From assembly GCF_003385115.1 (NCBI RefSeq), contig NZ_QUNI01000002.1:372001-436000 (forward strand): a stretch of DNA of 64,000 nucleotides. Reading direction: 5' to 3'. Positions 17,805 to 25,976 of this stretch are shown one piece after another; positions within the stretch are counted from its first letter, which is position 1, and every line of letters starts with the position of its first letter. The notes under the pieces were generated by a model, which was given only the letters and a program-made list of their open reading frames with translations, was not told where the DNA came from and searched no databases. Made by a program: the position numbers and the translations under genes. The stretch comes from Flavobacterium aquicola. Its GTDB lineage: Bacteria > Bacteroidota > Bacteroidia > Flavobacteriales > Flavobacteriaceae.

Positions 17805-18257
17805 CTATTTAATATAAATCTTTTCTTTGGTCAGATAGGGCTTTCCTTCATATTTCCATTCCATATTAATGTACCATTCGCCGCCAACAAACTTATCTTT
17901 AGGTATAAACAGCGAAGCCGAATCTGTAAACGAAAGCGGTACCTGAAAATCAAATTTCTTGTTGGAAGCTCTGTACAAAGCGACTGTTCCTTTGATTTCA
18001 TTTGGTGAAAAAACAGCAGGAAAAGAAACGGTTACACCTTTTGTATCTACAGTAATTGCAGGTTTTTCTTTTAAATCATGAGCGTTTTGAATACGAGCCA
18101 TTTCATCCTGAAAATGAACATCATGCTTGTAATACTCTTCTACCACCAGGTCATTATCATACTTACTGTCGGATTGCACTTTTAAAACAAAATACATAAT
18201 AAAGCTGATAAACAGCGCGAATGCAATCACAATATAGGTTCCCCAATTAATTTTCAT
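17805..18257 (-). CDS. ccoH: Cytochrome c oxidase assembly protein CcoH/FixH
   Basis: 150-residue protein with one N-terminal membrane helix (WGTYIVIAFALFISFIMYFVLKVQ). It is followed by the FixH-type NDLVVEEYYKHDVHFQDEMAR segment and a periplasmic beta-sandwich (AITVDTKGVTVSFP, ALYRASNKKFDFQVPL, GEWYINMEWKYEGKPYLTKEKIYI). CcoH helps assembly or stability of the cbb3 oxidase. It follows ccoG by 50 bp in the operon. Confidence 0.9.
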   Translation of the reverse strand: MKINWGTYIVIAFALFISFIMYFVLKVQSDSKYDNDLVVEEYYKHDVHFQDEMARIQNAHDLKEKPAITVDTKGVTVSFPAVFSPNEIKGTVALYRASNKKFDFQVPLSFTDSASLFIPKDKFVGGEWYINMEWKYEGKPYLTKEKIYIK

Positions 18258-18307
18258 TATTATTTTCTTTAAATATTTTCAATTACTAATTTTATAATAA
18301 GCCAAAC

Positions 18308-19726
18308 CTAATCAAAACTACGAGGGCTTAAAAAATTAGTATAAGTTGTTTCTATTTTTTTGTCACCTTCGTAAAGATCAATCTCTAATTTGGTCCTGTC
18401 ACTTTCCAATAAAAAACGGTTAATTTCGATAAACATAGTACCGCTGGACATTTCGTGCTTAGGTACTTTTAATTCCTGAACACCAACTACTTTCAAAGTT
18501 CCTTTAATTCCAACCAGTTTAAAATGCAGATCATTAATATCATGATTCGTTTTATTAATGATTTTAAAAGTATAAATATTACTAATGTTCTCTCCTTTAT
18601 GCTGGAATAACTGCCCTGGAAGTCTCAAAATAGTAGCTTCAACTTCGGTTCTTAAAAACAGTAAACCTGTCAGCACACCAACTAATATCACCAATATTGC
18701 TGTGTAGCCTTTCATTCTGGCAGTAAATTTAAACTTCGCCTTGGTTTCTATTTCGTCTTCCGAAGCATAACGGATAAGTCCTTTCGGCAATCCTACACCT
18801 TCCATTATAGTATCGCATTCATCAATACAGGCCGTGCAGTTTATGCATTCAAGCTGCACTCCATTGCGGATATCAATTCCTGTCGGGCAAACATGCACAC
18901 ATTGTTTACAATCGATACAATCCCCTTTTCCCGAAGCGGCCCGATCTTCCTGTTTATTGAATTTGGCTCTTCCTGCTTCTTTTTCTCCACGAACGAAATC
19001 ATAAGCCACGTTTATTGATTTTTTATCCAATAAAACGCCCTGCAGTCTTCCATAAGGACAGGCAATAATGCAGACTTGTTCTCTAAACCAGGCAAAAACA
19101 AAATAGAAAACACTTGTAAAAATCAATAGCGAAATAAAACTGCTCGAATGTGCCAAAGGCCCATCCTCAATCAAACGAAATAATTCGTCACTTCCAATAA
19201 GATATGCTAAAAACACATTTGCAATTAGAAATGATATCAAAAGAAAAACAGACCATTTTAAGGCTTTCTTTCTAATTTTATCACCATTCCATTCCTGTTT
19301 TTCCAATCGGGTCTGTGCTCCCCTATCGCCTTCTATCCAATATTCAACACGGCGGAAAACCATTTCCATAAAAATAGTCTGCGGACAAATCCATCCGCAA
19401 AAAATCCGACCAAAAATAACCGTGAATAGAATAACAAATACAACACCAATAACCATAAACAGGACAAAAATATAAAAGTCCTGCGGCCAAAAAGGAAAGC
19501 TAAAAATATTAAAACGGCGTTCCAAAACATTGAACATCATGAACTGGTTTCCGTTTATTTTTATAAACGGATTCACGATAAGAACAATCAATAAAAAATA
19601 ACTGACCCACTTTCTGTAATCATAAAACTTACCAGATGGTTTTTTTGGATAAATGTATTTTCTATGGCCTTCCTTATCGACAGTCCCGATGGTATCTCTG
19701 AAAGATTCGTCCAGTTTGCTTGACAT
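18308..19726 (-). CDS. ccoG: cbb3 oxidase accessory ferredoxin-like protein CcoG/FixG
   Basis: 472-residue membrane iron-sulfur protein. Helices about residues 37-55 and 85-110 flank FCGWICPQTIFMEMVFRRVEYWIEGDRGAQ, the FixG hallmark; two further helices lie near 160-215. Two [4Fe-4S] motifs follow: CIDCKQCVHVCPTG and CINCTACIDECD. The C-terminal 120 residues form an Ig-like periplasmic domain after a last helix. CcoG is thought to act as a cupric reductase in assembly of the CuB centre. It lies between ccoP and ccoH. Confidence 0.95.
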   Translation of the reverse strand: MSSKLDESFRDTIGTVDKEGHRKYIYPKKPSGKFYDYRKWVSYFLLIVLIVNPFIKINGNQFMMFNVLERRFNIFSFPFWPQDFYIFVLFMVIGVVFVILFTVIFGRIFCGWICPQTIFMEMVFRRVEYWIEGDRGAQTRLEKQEWNGDKIRKKALKWSVFLLISFLIANVFLAYLIGSDELFRLIEDGPLAHSSSFISLLIFTSVFYFVFAWFREQVCIIACPYGRLQGVLLDKKSINVAYDFVRGEKEAGRAKFNKQEDRAASGKGDCIDCKQCVHVCPTGIDIRNGVQLECINCTACIDECDTIMEGVGLPKGLIRYASEDEIETKAKFKFTARMKGYTAILVILVGVLTGLLFLRTEVEATILRLPGQLFQHKGENISNIYTFKIINKTNHDINDLHFKLVGIKGTLKVVGVQELKVPKHEMSSGTMFIEINRFLLESDRTKLEIDLYEGDKKIETTYTNFLSPRSFD

Positions 19727-19810
19727 TTTTTTGTTTTTTAAATAATAAAAAGAGCTTTCTCAAAGTAGTGAATTTTGACAAAGCCCTTAATTTTTTTTAT
19801 AAATTATTTA

Positions 19811-20746
19811 CTATTTTACTTCAGTACTGTCTGCTGCAGGAGCTGTAGAAGCAGTTGCTGGCGCTCCATCTTCTACCCATATATCACCGTCTGGTGCTTT
19901 TGGATCTTTCGGATTACTTCCTCTTAAAGAAATCACATAACTAGCAACAGCCTGAATTTCTTTTGGTTTCAAAGTACCTTTCCAGGCAATCATTCCTTTA
20001 CCATCTCGGCCTCCATTGGTTATAGTGTGGAATAAATTCTTGATTCCACCACCCAAAATCCAATGATCATCGGTTAAGTTTGGTCCAATTTGTCCTCCAC
20101 CATCAGCTCGGTGACAAGCTGCGCAATTGGTCTCAAAAATAGTTTTACCATTCGTTAAATCAGCAGGATCAGTTAGTAAAGTTACGGTTTTTTCATCCAT
20201 TAAATCCGGAGCTGTTTTCATATATTCGGCTACTTCAATTTTGGCCTGATCTACTTCAGCTTTCAATTCAGCTTCCTGATCTGGAGCTCCCATAATCTCA
20301 TAACGAACTAAATAGATAACTGAGAAAACAATACAGGCATAGAATAAATATACCCACCATGGCGGTAAATTGTTGTCCAGCTCCTTGATTCCGTCATAAT
20401 CATGATCCATCAATAATTGCTTTTCGTCTTCAACAGAAGCAGATTTAGTAAAACTGTTTACTATTTTTTTATACCAATTATCTTCTTCTATTCCCAAGGC
20501 TTCCTGCTGCGCTTTCTTTTCTTTTTCTTCATCGGACAGCAATAGATAACTAATTTTATCAACTGCTGATAAAGTTATTTCGATTGCAATCAAAAGAAAA
20601 AGCAACACAAACAAAAAGACAGCAACCATAGGGTATTTTATAAATGCTGGCCTATTTCCTGAGTCGATTAGATATTCCAGCAGCCCAACAGCAGCAAAAA
20701 ATATAAAAAGGACTCTTAGATAAGATGGAATTAATTTTTTCATCAT
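19811..20746 (-). CDS. ccoP: cbb3 cytochrome oxidase subunit III (monoheme CcoP)
   Basis: 311-residue membrane cytochrome c. Helices about residues 10-26 and 38-62 precede a cytoplasmic loop of about 70 residues. A third helix (WWVYLFYACIVFSVIYLVRYE) leads to one cytochrome c domain with NCAACHRADGGGQIGPNL and the axial Met in GMIAWKG. Only one CxxCH is present, whereas proteobacterial CcoP has two. Ends in an Ala/Pro-rich tail. It passes electrons to the CcoN active site. Confidence 0.93.
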   Translation of the reverse strand: MMKKLIPSYLRVLFIFFAAVGLLEYLIDSGNRPAFIKYPMVAVFLFVLLFLLIAIEITLSAVDKISYLLLSDEEKEKKAQQEALGIEEDNWYKKIVNSFTKSASVEDEKQLLMDHDYDGIKELDNNLPPWWVYLFYACIVFSVIYLVRYEIMGAPDQEAELKAEVDQAKIEVAEYMKTAPDLMDEKTVTLLTDPADLTNGKTIFETNCAACHRADGGGQIGPNLTDDHWILGGGIKNLFHTITNGGRDGKGMIAWKGTLKPKEIQAVASYVISLRGSNPKDPKAPDGDIWVEDGAPATASTAPAADSTEVK

Positions 20747-20768
20747 TTATTTTTTTGAAATTGTACAA

Positions 20769-20936
20769 TTAGTCTTCTAGCGGGATTTGGCTTATTTCGT
20801 CTATGGTCTCTTTTTTATAGGAGTAAACCCAAAGTCCTAAACCAATAAAAAAGAAAAAGAAAATCAGCAACGATAGTATTGGAAATATGGCAACACCTGC
20901 AATGGTTTCCATATTGTGTTTTATTTGCTCGAACAT
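20769..20936 (-). CDS. ccoQ: Small cbb3 oxidase subunit, CcoQ-like
   Basis: 55-residue single-span protein lying in the 205-bp gap between ccoP and ccoNO. It reads MFEQIKHNMETIAGVAIFPI, then a hydrophobic helix (LLIFFFFFIGLGLWVYSYKK), then an acidic tail ending QIPLED. Size, one helix and position match CcoQ, which stabilises the cbb3 complex. The stop lies 22 bp before ccoP and the start 15 bp after the ccoNO stop, so it is packed in the operon. Sequence identity of CcoQ is weak in general, so the name rests on context. Confidence 0.82.
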   Translation of the reverse strand: MFEQIKHNMETIAGVAIFPILSLLIFFFFFIGLGLWVYSYKKETIDEISQIPLED

Positions 20937-20951
20937 AACGTTTACTTTTAA

Positions 20952-23129
20952 TTATTCTTTTACTTTAATATCTGTACCCAGCCTTTGTATGTAAGCAATC
21001 ATTGCTACAATTTCTCTTTCGTTCATTGGAACAAATTTTTCACCTTTTGCTAAAGCTTTTTTCTTGCTGTCATCATAACTTTTCACAAAATCAGGGTCAT
21101 TTTTAAGGCTTTCTTCAATTGCAATTGCCTGTGCTCTTAAATCTTTCAATCCATTTGCAATCTGTGCGTCATCATAAGGAACCCCAAGAGTCTTCATAGC
21201 TTTCATTTTCTTTTCAGTCATGGAAATATCCATTGCTTTATTATCGAACAGCCATTTATAGCTAGGCATAATAGACCCTGCTGAAATACTCTGCGGACTC
21301 CAAAAGTGATTAAAATGCCAGTTGTCATTGTATTTTCCTCCAACTCTTAACAAATCGGGACCAGTACGTTTTGAACCCCATAAAAATGGATGATCGTATA
21401 CAAACTCTCCTGCTTTAGACTGTGGCCCATAACGCTCTACTTCACTTCGGAAAGGACGAACAGATTGTGAGTGACAGCCCACACAGCCTTCACGGATGTA
21501 CAAATCACGACCTTCCAATTCTAATGGAGAATAAGGCTTAACACTTGTGATTGTCGGGATATTGGATTTCACCATAATCGTTGGCACAATCTGGATAATT
21601 CCTCCAATTAATATTGCGATTGTCGCGAAGACAGCCATTTTGATTGGTTTTCTTTCCAGCCAAGAATGGTATTTTTCTCCTCTAAGTCTTCCTGAACTAA
21701 TGGACTGCAAAGCTGGAGCTTCTGCTAATTCATCTTCAACTTCTTCACCTGCTCTAACTGTTTGGATAATGTTGTAAACTAACGTAAACATACCAACTAG
21801 ATACATAGTTCCTCCGATAGCTCTCATCCAGTACATTGGCATAATCTGAGTAACAGTTTCAAGGAAGTTACCATAAGTTAGGGTTCCATCAGGATTAAAC
21901 TGTTTCCACATTGAAGCCTGAAGAAAACCAGCCAAATACATTGGCAATGCATATAATATAATCCCTAATGTTCCAATCCAAAAATGGAAATTGGCCAATT
22001 TAGTAGAATACAAAGTCGTTTTTGTCATTCTTGGAATTAACCAATAAATAACTCCAAAAGCCATAAAACCGTTCCAAGCTAATGCTCCAACGTGAACGTG
22101 TGCAATAATCCAGTCCGTATAATGCGCTATTGCATTTACATTTTTAAAAGATAACATTGGTCCTTCAAAAGTAGCCATACCATAACCTGTCATCGCTACA
22201 ACAAAAAACTTCAAAACTGGTTCTTCACGTACTCTGTCCCAAACTCCTCTTAAAGTAAGAAGTCCGTTAATCATACCTCCCCAAGATGGAGCGATCAGCA
22301 TTACTGAAAATACAACCCCTAAGTTCTGAGCCCAATTAGGCAAAGCTGAATATAATAAATGGTGAGGTCCAGCCCAGATATATAAAAATATTAATGACCA
22401 AAAATGGATGATAGACAATCTATAAGAATAAACAGGACGATTGGCAACCTTTGGAACAAAATAATACATCAGTCCCAAAAATGGTGTTGTCAGGAAGAAA
22501 GCAACTGCATTATGACCGTACCACCACTGCACCAGTGCATCTTGTACCCCTGCATAAACTGAATAACTTTTCATGCCGGAAATTGGCAATTCTAAACTAT
22601 TAAAAATATGAAGTACGGCAACCGTAATAAATGTGGCTAAGTAAAACCAAATGGCAACATACAAATGGCGCTCTCTTCTTTTTAGCATTGTACCAATCAT
22701 ATTGATACCAAAAGCTACCCAGATTAATGCAATTGCAATGTCAATTGGCCATTCCAACTCAGCATACTCTTTTGATGAAGTATATCCTAATGGAAGTGAA
22801 ATAGCTGCAGCGACAATTATTAACTGCCAGCCCCAAAAATTCAGGTTACTCAAGAAATCACTGTACATTCTGGCTTTTAATAACCTTTGCAGTGAATAAT
22901 AAACACCCGCAAACATAGCATTACCAACAAAGGCAAAAATCACGGCATTGGTATGTAAAGGTCTTAATCTTCCAAAACTTAACCATGAAATACCATCGGT
23001 CATATTTGGAAAAAGAAACATCGTAGCCAATATAAGACCTACTAACATTCCCACTACTCCAAAAAGTATGGTCGCATAAATGAACTTCTTTACAATTTTG
23101 TTGTCATAATAAAATTGTTCCATTTCCAT
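20952..23129 (-). CDS. ccoN: Fused cbb3 cytochrome oxidase subunits I and II
   Basis: 725-residue fusion of CcoN and CcoO, usual in Bacteroidota. Residues about 1-475 are the 12-helix heme-copper catalytic subunit: RLRPLHTNAVIF (low-spin heme His), WWYGHNAVAFFLTTPFLG and GPHHLLYSALP (CuB histidines), and HVHVGALAWNGFMAFG (heme ligands). After a linker and a helix near residue 495 comes the CcoO cytochrome c domain with EGCVGCHSQSVRPF (CxxCH at 549-553) and the axial-Met region GSIMPSYKWLF. The complex reduces oxygen to water with high affinity and pumps protons. Confidence 0.96.
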   Translation of the reverse strand: MEMEQFYYDNKIVKKFIYATILFGVVGMLVGLILATMFLFPNMTDGISWLSFGRLRPLHTNAVIFAFVGNAMFAGVYYSLQRLLKARMYSDFLSNLNFWGWQLIIVAAAISLPLGYTSSKEYAELEWPIDIAIALIWVAFGINMIGTMLKRRERHLYVAIWFYLATFITVAVLHIFNSLELPISGMKSYSVYAGVQDALVQWWYGHNAVAFFLTTPFLGLMYYFVPKVANRPVYSYRLSIIHFWSLIFLYIWAGPHHLLYSALPNWAQNLGVVFSVMLIAPSWGGMINGLLTLRGVWDRVREEPVLKFFVVAMTGYGMATFEGPMLSFKNVNAIAHYTDWIIAHVHVGALAWNGFMAFGVIYWLIPRMTKTTLYSTKLANFHFWIGTLGIILYALPMYLAGFLQASMWKQFNPDGTLTYGNFLETVTQIMPMYWMRAIGGTMYLVGMFTLVYNIIQTVRAGEEVEDELAEAPALQSISSGRLRGEKYHSWLERKPIKMAVFATIAILIGGIIQIVPTIMVKSNIPTITSVKPYSPLELEGRDLYIREGCVGCHSQSVRPFRSEVERYGPQSKAGEFVYDHPFLWGSKRTGPDLLRVGGKYNDNWHFNHFWSPQSISAGSIMPSYKWLFDNKAMDISMTEKKMKAMKTLGVPYDDAQIANGLKDLRAQAIAIEESLKNDPDFVKSYDDSKKKALAKGEKFVPMNEREIVAMIAYIQRLGTDIKVKE

Positions 23130-23190
23130 ATTTGTAATTGTTTTTAAGGTTGTAAAAAATAGCTTTAACCATTAAAGATTAAAGAGGAGT

Positions 23191-23370
23191 TTAGCTTTTA
23201 ATTTTAGATTTATTTTGGGAAGATTTTATTAATTCGTCGTCAAAAAGCATTCTGACCGACGGGGTATAATCATCATCATACTGACCTGATTTTACCGCAA
23301 AAACAAAAGCAATGAAAAATCCAATAGCGACGAATATACTAATGGCAATTAATAAATAGATAACACTCAT
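23191..23370 (-). CDS. ccoS: cbb3 oxidase maturation protein CcoS
   Basis: 59-residue single-helix protein: MSVIYLLIAISIFVAIGFF, then SGQYDDDYTPSVRMLFDDE, which is the CcoS signature (acidic Q-Y-D-D-D segment after the helix). CcoS is needed for cofactor insertion into cbb3 oxidase. The start at 23370 is preferred to the in-frame ATG 57 bp upstream because the -7 box and the Fnr-type operator lie there. It heads the structural-gene part of the operon, 61 bp before ccoNO. Confidence 0.92.
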   Translation of the reverse strand: MSVIYLLIAISIFVAIGFFIAFVFAVKSGQYDDDYTPSVRMLFDDELIKSSQNKSKIKS

Positions 23371-23390
23371 AAACTTAAATATTAAGTTAA

Positions 23391-23398
23391 CAAAATTA
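23391..23398 (-). promoter_or_regulatory. -7 promoter element of ccoS (TAATTTTG on the minus strand)
   Basis: Perfect TAnnTTTG on the minus strand, 20 bp upstream of the ccoS ATG, giving a leader of about 17 nt. Its distance from the upstream dyad is the same 36.5 bp as at hemN. Confidence 0.68.
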
Positions 23399-23420
23399 TA
23401 TTTATCAGTTTTTATAAAAA

Positions 23421-23434
23421 ATGACAATTATCAT
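23421..23434 (-). promoter_or_regulatory. Crp/Fnr-type operator upstream of ccoS
   Basis: ATGACAATTATCAT, identical in all 14 positions to the hemN operator. Its centre (23427.5) is 36.5 bp from the last base of the ccoS -7 box. It lies in the 119-bp gap between ccoI and ccoS, so the oxidase structural genes appear to have a promoter of their own. Confidence 0.7.
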
Positions 23435-23489
23435 ATTTAATCCAATATGTTAAAATTATGAAAAAAAATCACATAATTATGTAACTTTT

Positions 23490-25868
23490 TTATTTTATTT
23501 TTCGCGAATAGTAATTGCTCATTATTGTAACAAAGCTCACTATAGTGATGGTACTCAGCGGCATAATAATTGCTGCTACCAATGGTAAAAGGTTACCTGT
23601 AATAGCAAACGACAGTCCAACGACGTTATACAAAAGTGAGAGTGTAAAACTCATTTTTATAGTCGAAATGGATTTTTGTGATAATTTTAAAAAATAATGC
23701 AGTTTTTTAAATTCTTTTGCATCCAAGATAGCATCGCAGGCGGGAGAAAAAACATTTACGTTTTCAGATATGGAAATACCAACGTTACTTTGTGCTAAAG
23801 CTCCAGCATCATTCAGCCCGTCGCCGACCATCATTACATTTTTACCCTGATCCTGCAAAGCTTTTATAAACTCAAGTTTCTGCTCAGGTTTTTGATTAAA
23901 AATCATTTCGGTGCCTTTTGGCAGAATCGTTTCCAACAGACTGCGCTCTCCTTCATTATCTCCTGACAAAACTTTCAGCTGGTACTGCGAACTCAATTTA
24001 TCAAACAGCTCAGACAATCCCTCTCTGTATTGATTGTTAAATATATATTTTCCAAAATACTCTTCTCCTATTCTAATATGAACAGAAGTCTGCTGCATTT
24101 CGCTTTGTCCTTTTTCACCGATAAAATTAGCTGATCCCATTTGTATAGAAACGCCTCCAGCCACAGCCTGAATTCCCTTTCCTGTTATTTCTTCGAATGC
24201 ATCTAATTGCAGCCTTTTTGCTTCGGGTAGAAAATCATACAGCATTCGGCTCAAAGGATGATTCGAAGCACGAAGCACACTTTTCAGCATTGACAAATTA
24301 GTATCGTCTAATATTTTGCCTTCATAGGAAATATTCGATTTTGAATTTGTGGTTATAGTTCCTGTTTTATCAAAAACAATAGTATCGACTTTCGCAAGCT
24401 GTTCAATCACTAAAGCATTTTTGAGATAAAAATGTTTATTTCCAAAAATCCGCAGCATATTCCCCATCGTGAAAGGAGCCGTCAGTGCCAATGCGCAAGG
24501 GCACGCCACAATCAGTACGGCCGTGAAAACATTGAAAGCTGTATTGGCATCAAAAAATATCCAATAACCAAATCCTGCGAATGCTATCAGCAGAAGAATC
24601 GGTGTAAAGTAACGGCTTATACTATCAGTAATTGTTTTATGTTTCTGCTCAACCTTTTTCTGAAAAACATCATTACTCCACAATTGAGTCAGATAACTTT
24701 GGGAAACCGAATGCAGTACTTCCATTTCGATAACTTTCCCAATCTGTTTTCCGCCGGCAAAAACTTTATCTCCAGATTTCTTTGTTATTGGAACTGCTTC
24801 GCCGGTAACAAAACTATAGTCAATTTCGGCTTTATCGGATATTAAAATTCCATCTACAGGAATTAATTCTTGGTTACGGATCAATAATCGATTGCCTTTT
24901 TCAATTTCATAAACAGGAATACTTTCTTCGGTGGCATCTTGATTTATTTTGGTAATGGCAATCGGAAAATACGATTTAAAATCTCTTTCGAAACTAAGAA
25001 AACTGTAAGTTTTGATTTGGAACATTTTCCCCAAGAGCATAAAGAAAATCAAACCAGTTAAACTATCAAAAAAACCGGAACCATAATCCATTACAATATC
25101 AAAAGTACTGCGTATAAACATCACGACAATTCCCAAAGCAATAGGAATATCAATGTTCAGCATTTTGGATTTTATACTTTTTATAGCCGAAACATAATAA
25201 CCACTCGCCGAATATAAAAAGGATGGTAATGACAATGCAAAAATTAACCATCTGAAAAAAGGTCGGTAATTATCCAGCCAAAATTCTTTTACTTCAAAAT
25301 ATTCTGGAAAAGAAAGCAACATAATATTTCCGAAACAAAAGAAAGCAACACCTAGTTTATAAGTCAGGCTTCGGTCAATATTGCTTTTCCCCGTTTCATA
25401 ATTTTCTAAACTTATATAGGGTTCATACCCAATGGAACTTAATAAGTGCACAATGTTTTTTAGGGAAACATTCTCTGGATTGTAGTTGATTCGGACTTTC
25501 TTTTCGGGAAAATTAACCTGTGATGTGTTAATTCCTTTTTGAAGACGCTGAAGGTTCTCTAAAATCCAAATACAGGAACTGCAGTGAATATGAGGAATAC
25601 TCAGCGAAACAATGGCTGTTGACTCTTCCTGAAACTCTAACAGCTTAGCAACAATACTTTCATTATCTAAAAAATCATATTTACCATTAATATCCTGCGG
25701 AGTAGCACCTGGTGATTTCTCAAAATCATAGTAACAAGTTAAGTCATTCAGGCTGAAAATTTCATAAACTGTTTTACATCCGTTGCAGCAAAATTCTTTT
25801 TCATCAAAGACAATTTTCTCCTCTATTACTATACTTAAACCACAATGAAAGCAATTTTTATTCTCCAT
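23490..25868 (-). CDS. ccoI: Copper-transporting P-type ATPase of the cbb3 cluster (CcoI/FixI)
   Basis: 792-residue P1B-type ATPase that supplies copper for the oxidase. The N terminus has a Cys-rich zinc-ribbon-like segment (CFHCG, then CCNGC). An HMA domain with CSSCIW (Cys 96 and 99) follows, then membrane helices. Motifs are SFVTGEAVP (actuator), VACPCALALTAPF (CPC metal path), FDKTGTITT (phosphorylated Asp), NHPLSRML (nucleotide binding) and GDGLNDAGAL (hinge). First gene of the cco run, transcribed away from the Fnr-like gene and preceded by an Fnr-type dyad. Confidence 0.95.
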   Translation of the reverse strand: MENKNCFHCGLSIVIEEKIVFDEKEFCCNGCKTVYEIFSLNDLTCYYDFEKSPGATPQDINGKYDFLDNESIVAKLLEFQEESTAIVSLSIPHIHCSSCIWILENLQRLQKGINTSQVNFPEKKVRINYNPENVSLKNIVHLLSSIGYEPYISLENYETGKSNIDRSLTYKLGVAFFCFGNIMLLSFPEYFEVKEFWLDNYRPFFRWLIFALSLPSFLYSASGYYVSAIKSIKSKMLNIDIPIALGIVVMFIRSTFDIVMDYGSGFFDSLTGLIFFMLLGKMFQIKTYSFLSFERDFKSYFPIAITKINQDATEESIPVYEIEKGNRLLIRNQELIPVDGILISDKAEIDYSFVTGEAVPITKKSGDKVFAGGKQIGKVIEMEVLHSVSQSYLTQLWSNDVFQKKVEQKHKTITDSISRYFTPILLLIAFAGFGYWIFFDANTAFNVFTAVLIVACPCALALTAPFTMGNMLRIFGNKHFYLKNALVIEQLAKVDTIVFDKTGTITTNSKSNISYEGKILDDTNLSMLKSVLRASNHPLSRMLYDFLPEAKRLQLDAFEEITGKGIQAVAGGVSIQMGSANFIGEKGQSEMQQTSVHIRIGEEYFGKYIFNNQYREGLSELFDKLSSQYQLKVLSGDNEGERSLLETILPKGTEMIFNQKPEQKLEFIKALQDQGKNVMMVGDGLNDAGALAQSNVGISISENVNVFSPACDAILDAKEFKKLHYFLKLSQKSISTIKMSFTLSLLYNVVGLSFAITGNLLPLVAAIIMPLSTITIVSFVTIMSNYYSRKIK

Positions 25869-25893
25869 AAATTAAGGGGGTAATTTGAACGAA

Positions 25894-25901
25894 CAAAATT
25901 C
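25894..25901 (-). promoter_or_regulatory. -7 promoter element of ccoI (GAATTTTG on the minus strand)
   Basis: One-mismatch version of TAnnTTTG, 25 bp before the ccoI ATG. The dyad centre at 25930.5 is 36.5 bp from its last base, the same spacing as at hemN and ccoS; this is the main reason to believe it. Confidence 0.6.
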
Positions 25902-25923
25902 GAAAATTGATTGTATCTCAACA

Positions 25924-25937
25924 ATGATATTTATCAT
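25924..25937. promoter_or_regulatory. Shared Crp/Fnr-type operator between ccoI and the regulator gene
   Basis: ATGATATTTATCAT, with perfect ATGAT / ATCAT half sites and an AT spacer. Toward ccoI it has activator spacing (about -40.5). Toward the Fnr-like gene its centre is only 23.5 bp from the -7 box, so it would overlap the -33 region and probably represses. One site may therefore activate the pump and limit the regulator. Confidence 0.7.
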
Positions 25938-25946
25938 ATAAATGTA

Positions 25947-25954
25947 TAACTTTG
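25947..25954 (+). promoter_or_regulatory. -7 promoter element of the Crp/Fnr gene (TAACTTTG)
   Basis: Perfect TAnnTTTG match 22 bp upstream of the ATG at 25977. The adjacent dyad covers the region where a -33 element would be. Confidence 0.6.
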
Positions 25955-25976
25955 TAGTCGAAAATACAATTTCGTT

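Noticed and set aside
24432..24845. 137-codon plus-strand frame inside ccoI
   Set aside because: Antisense to an ATPase with all catalytic motifs; composition is shadow-like (His, Gln, Arg runs).
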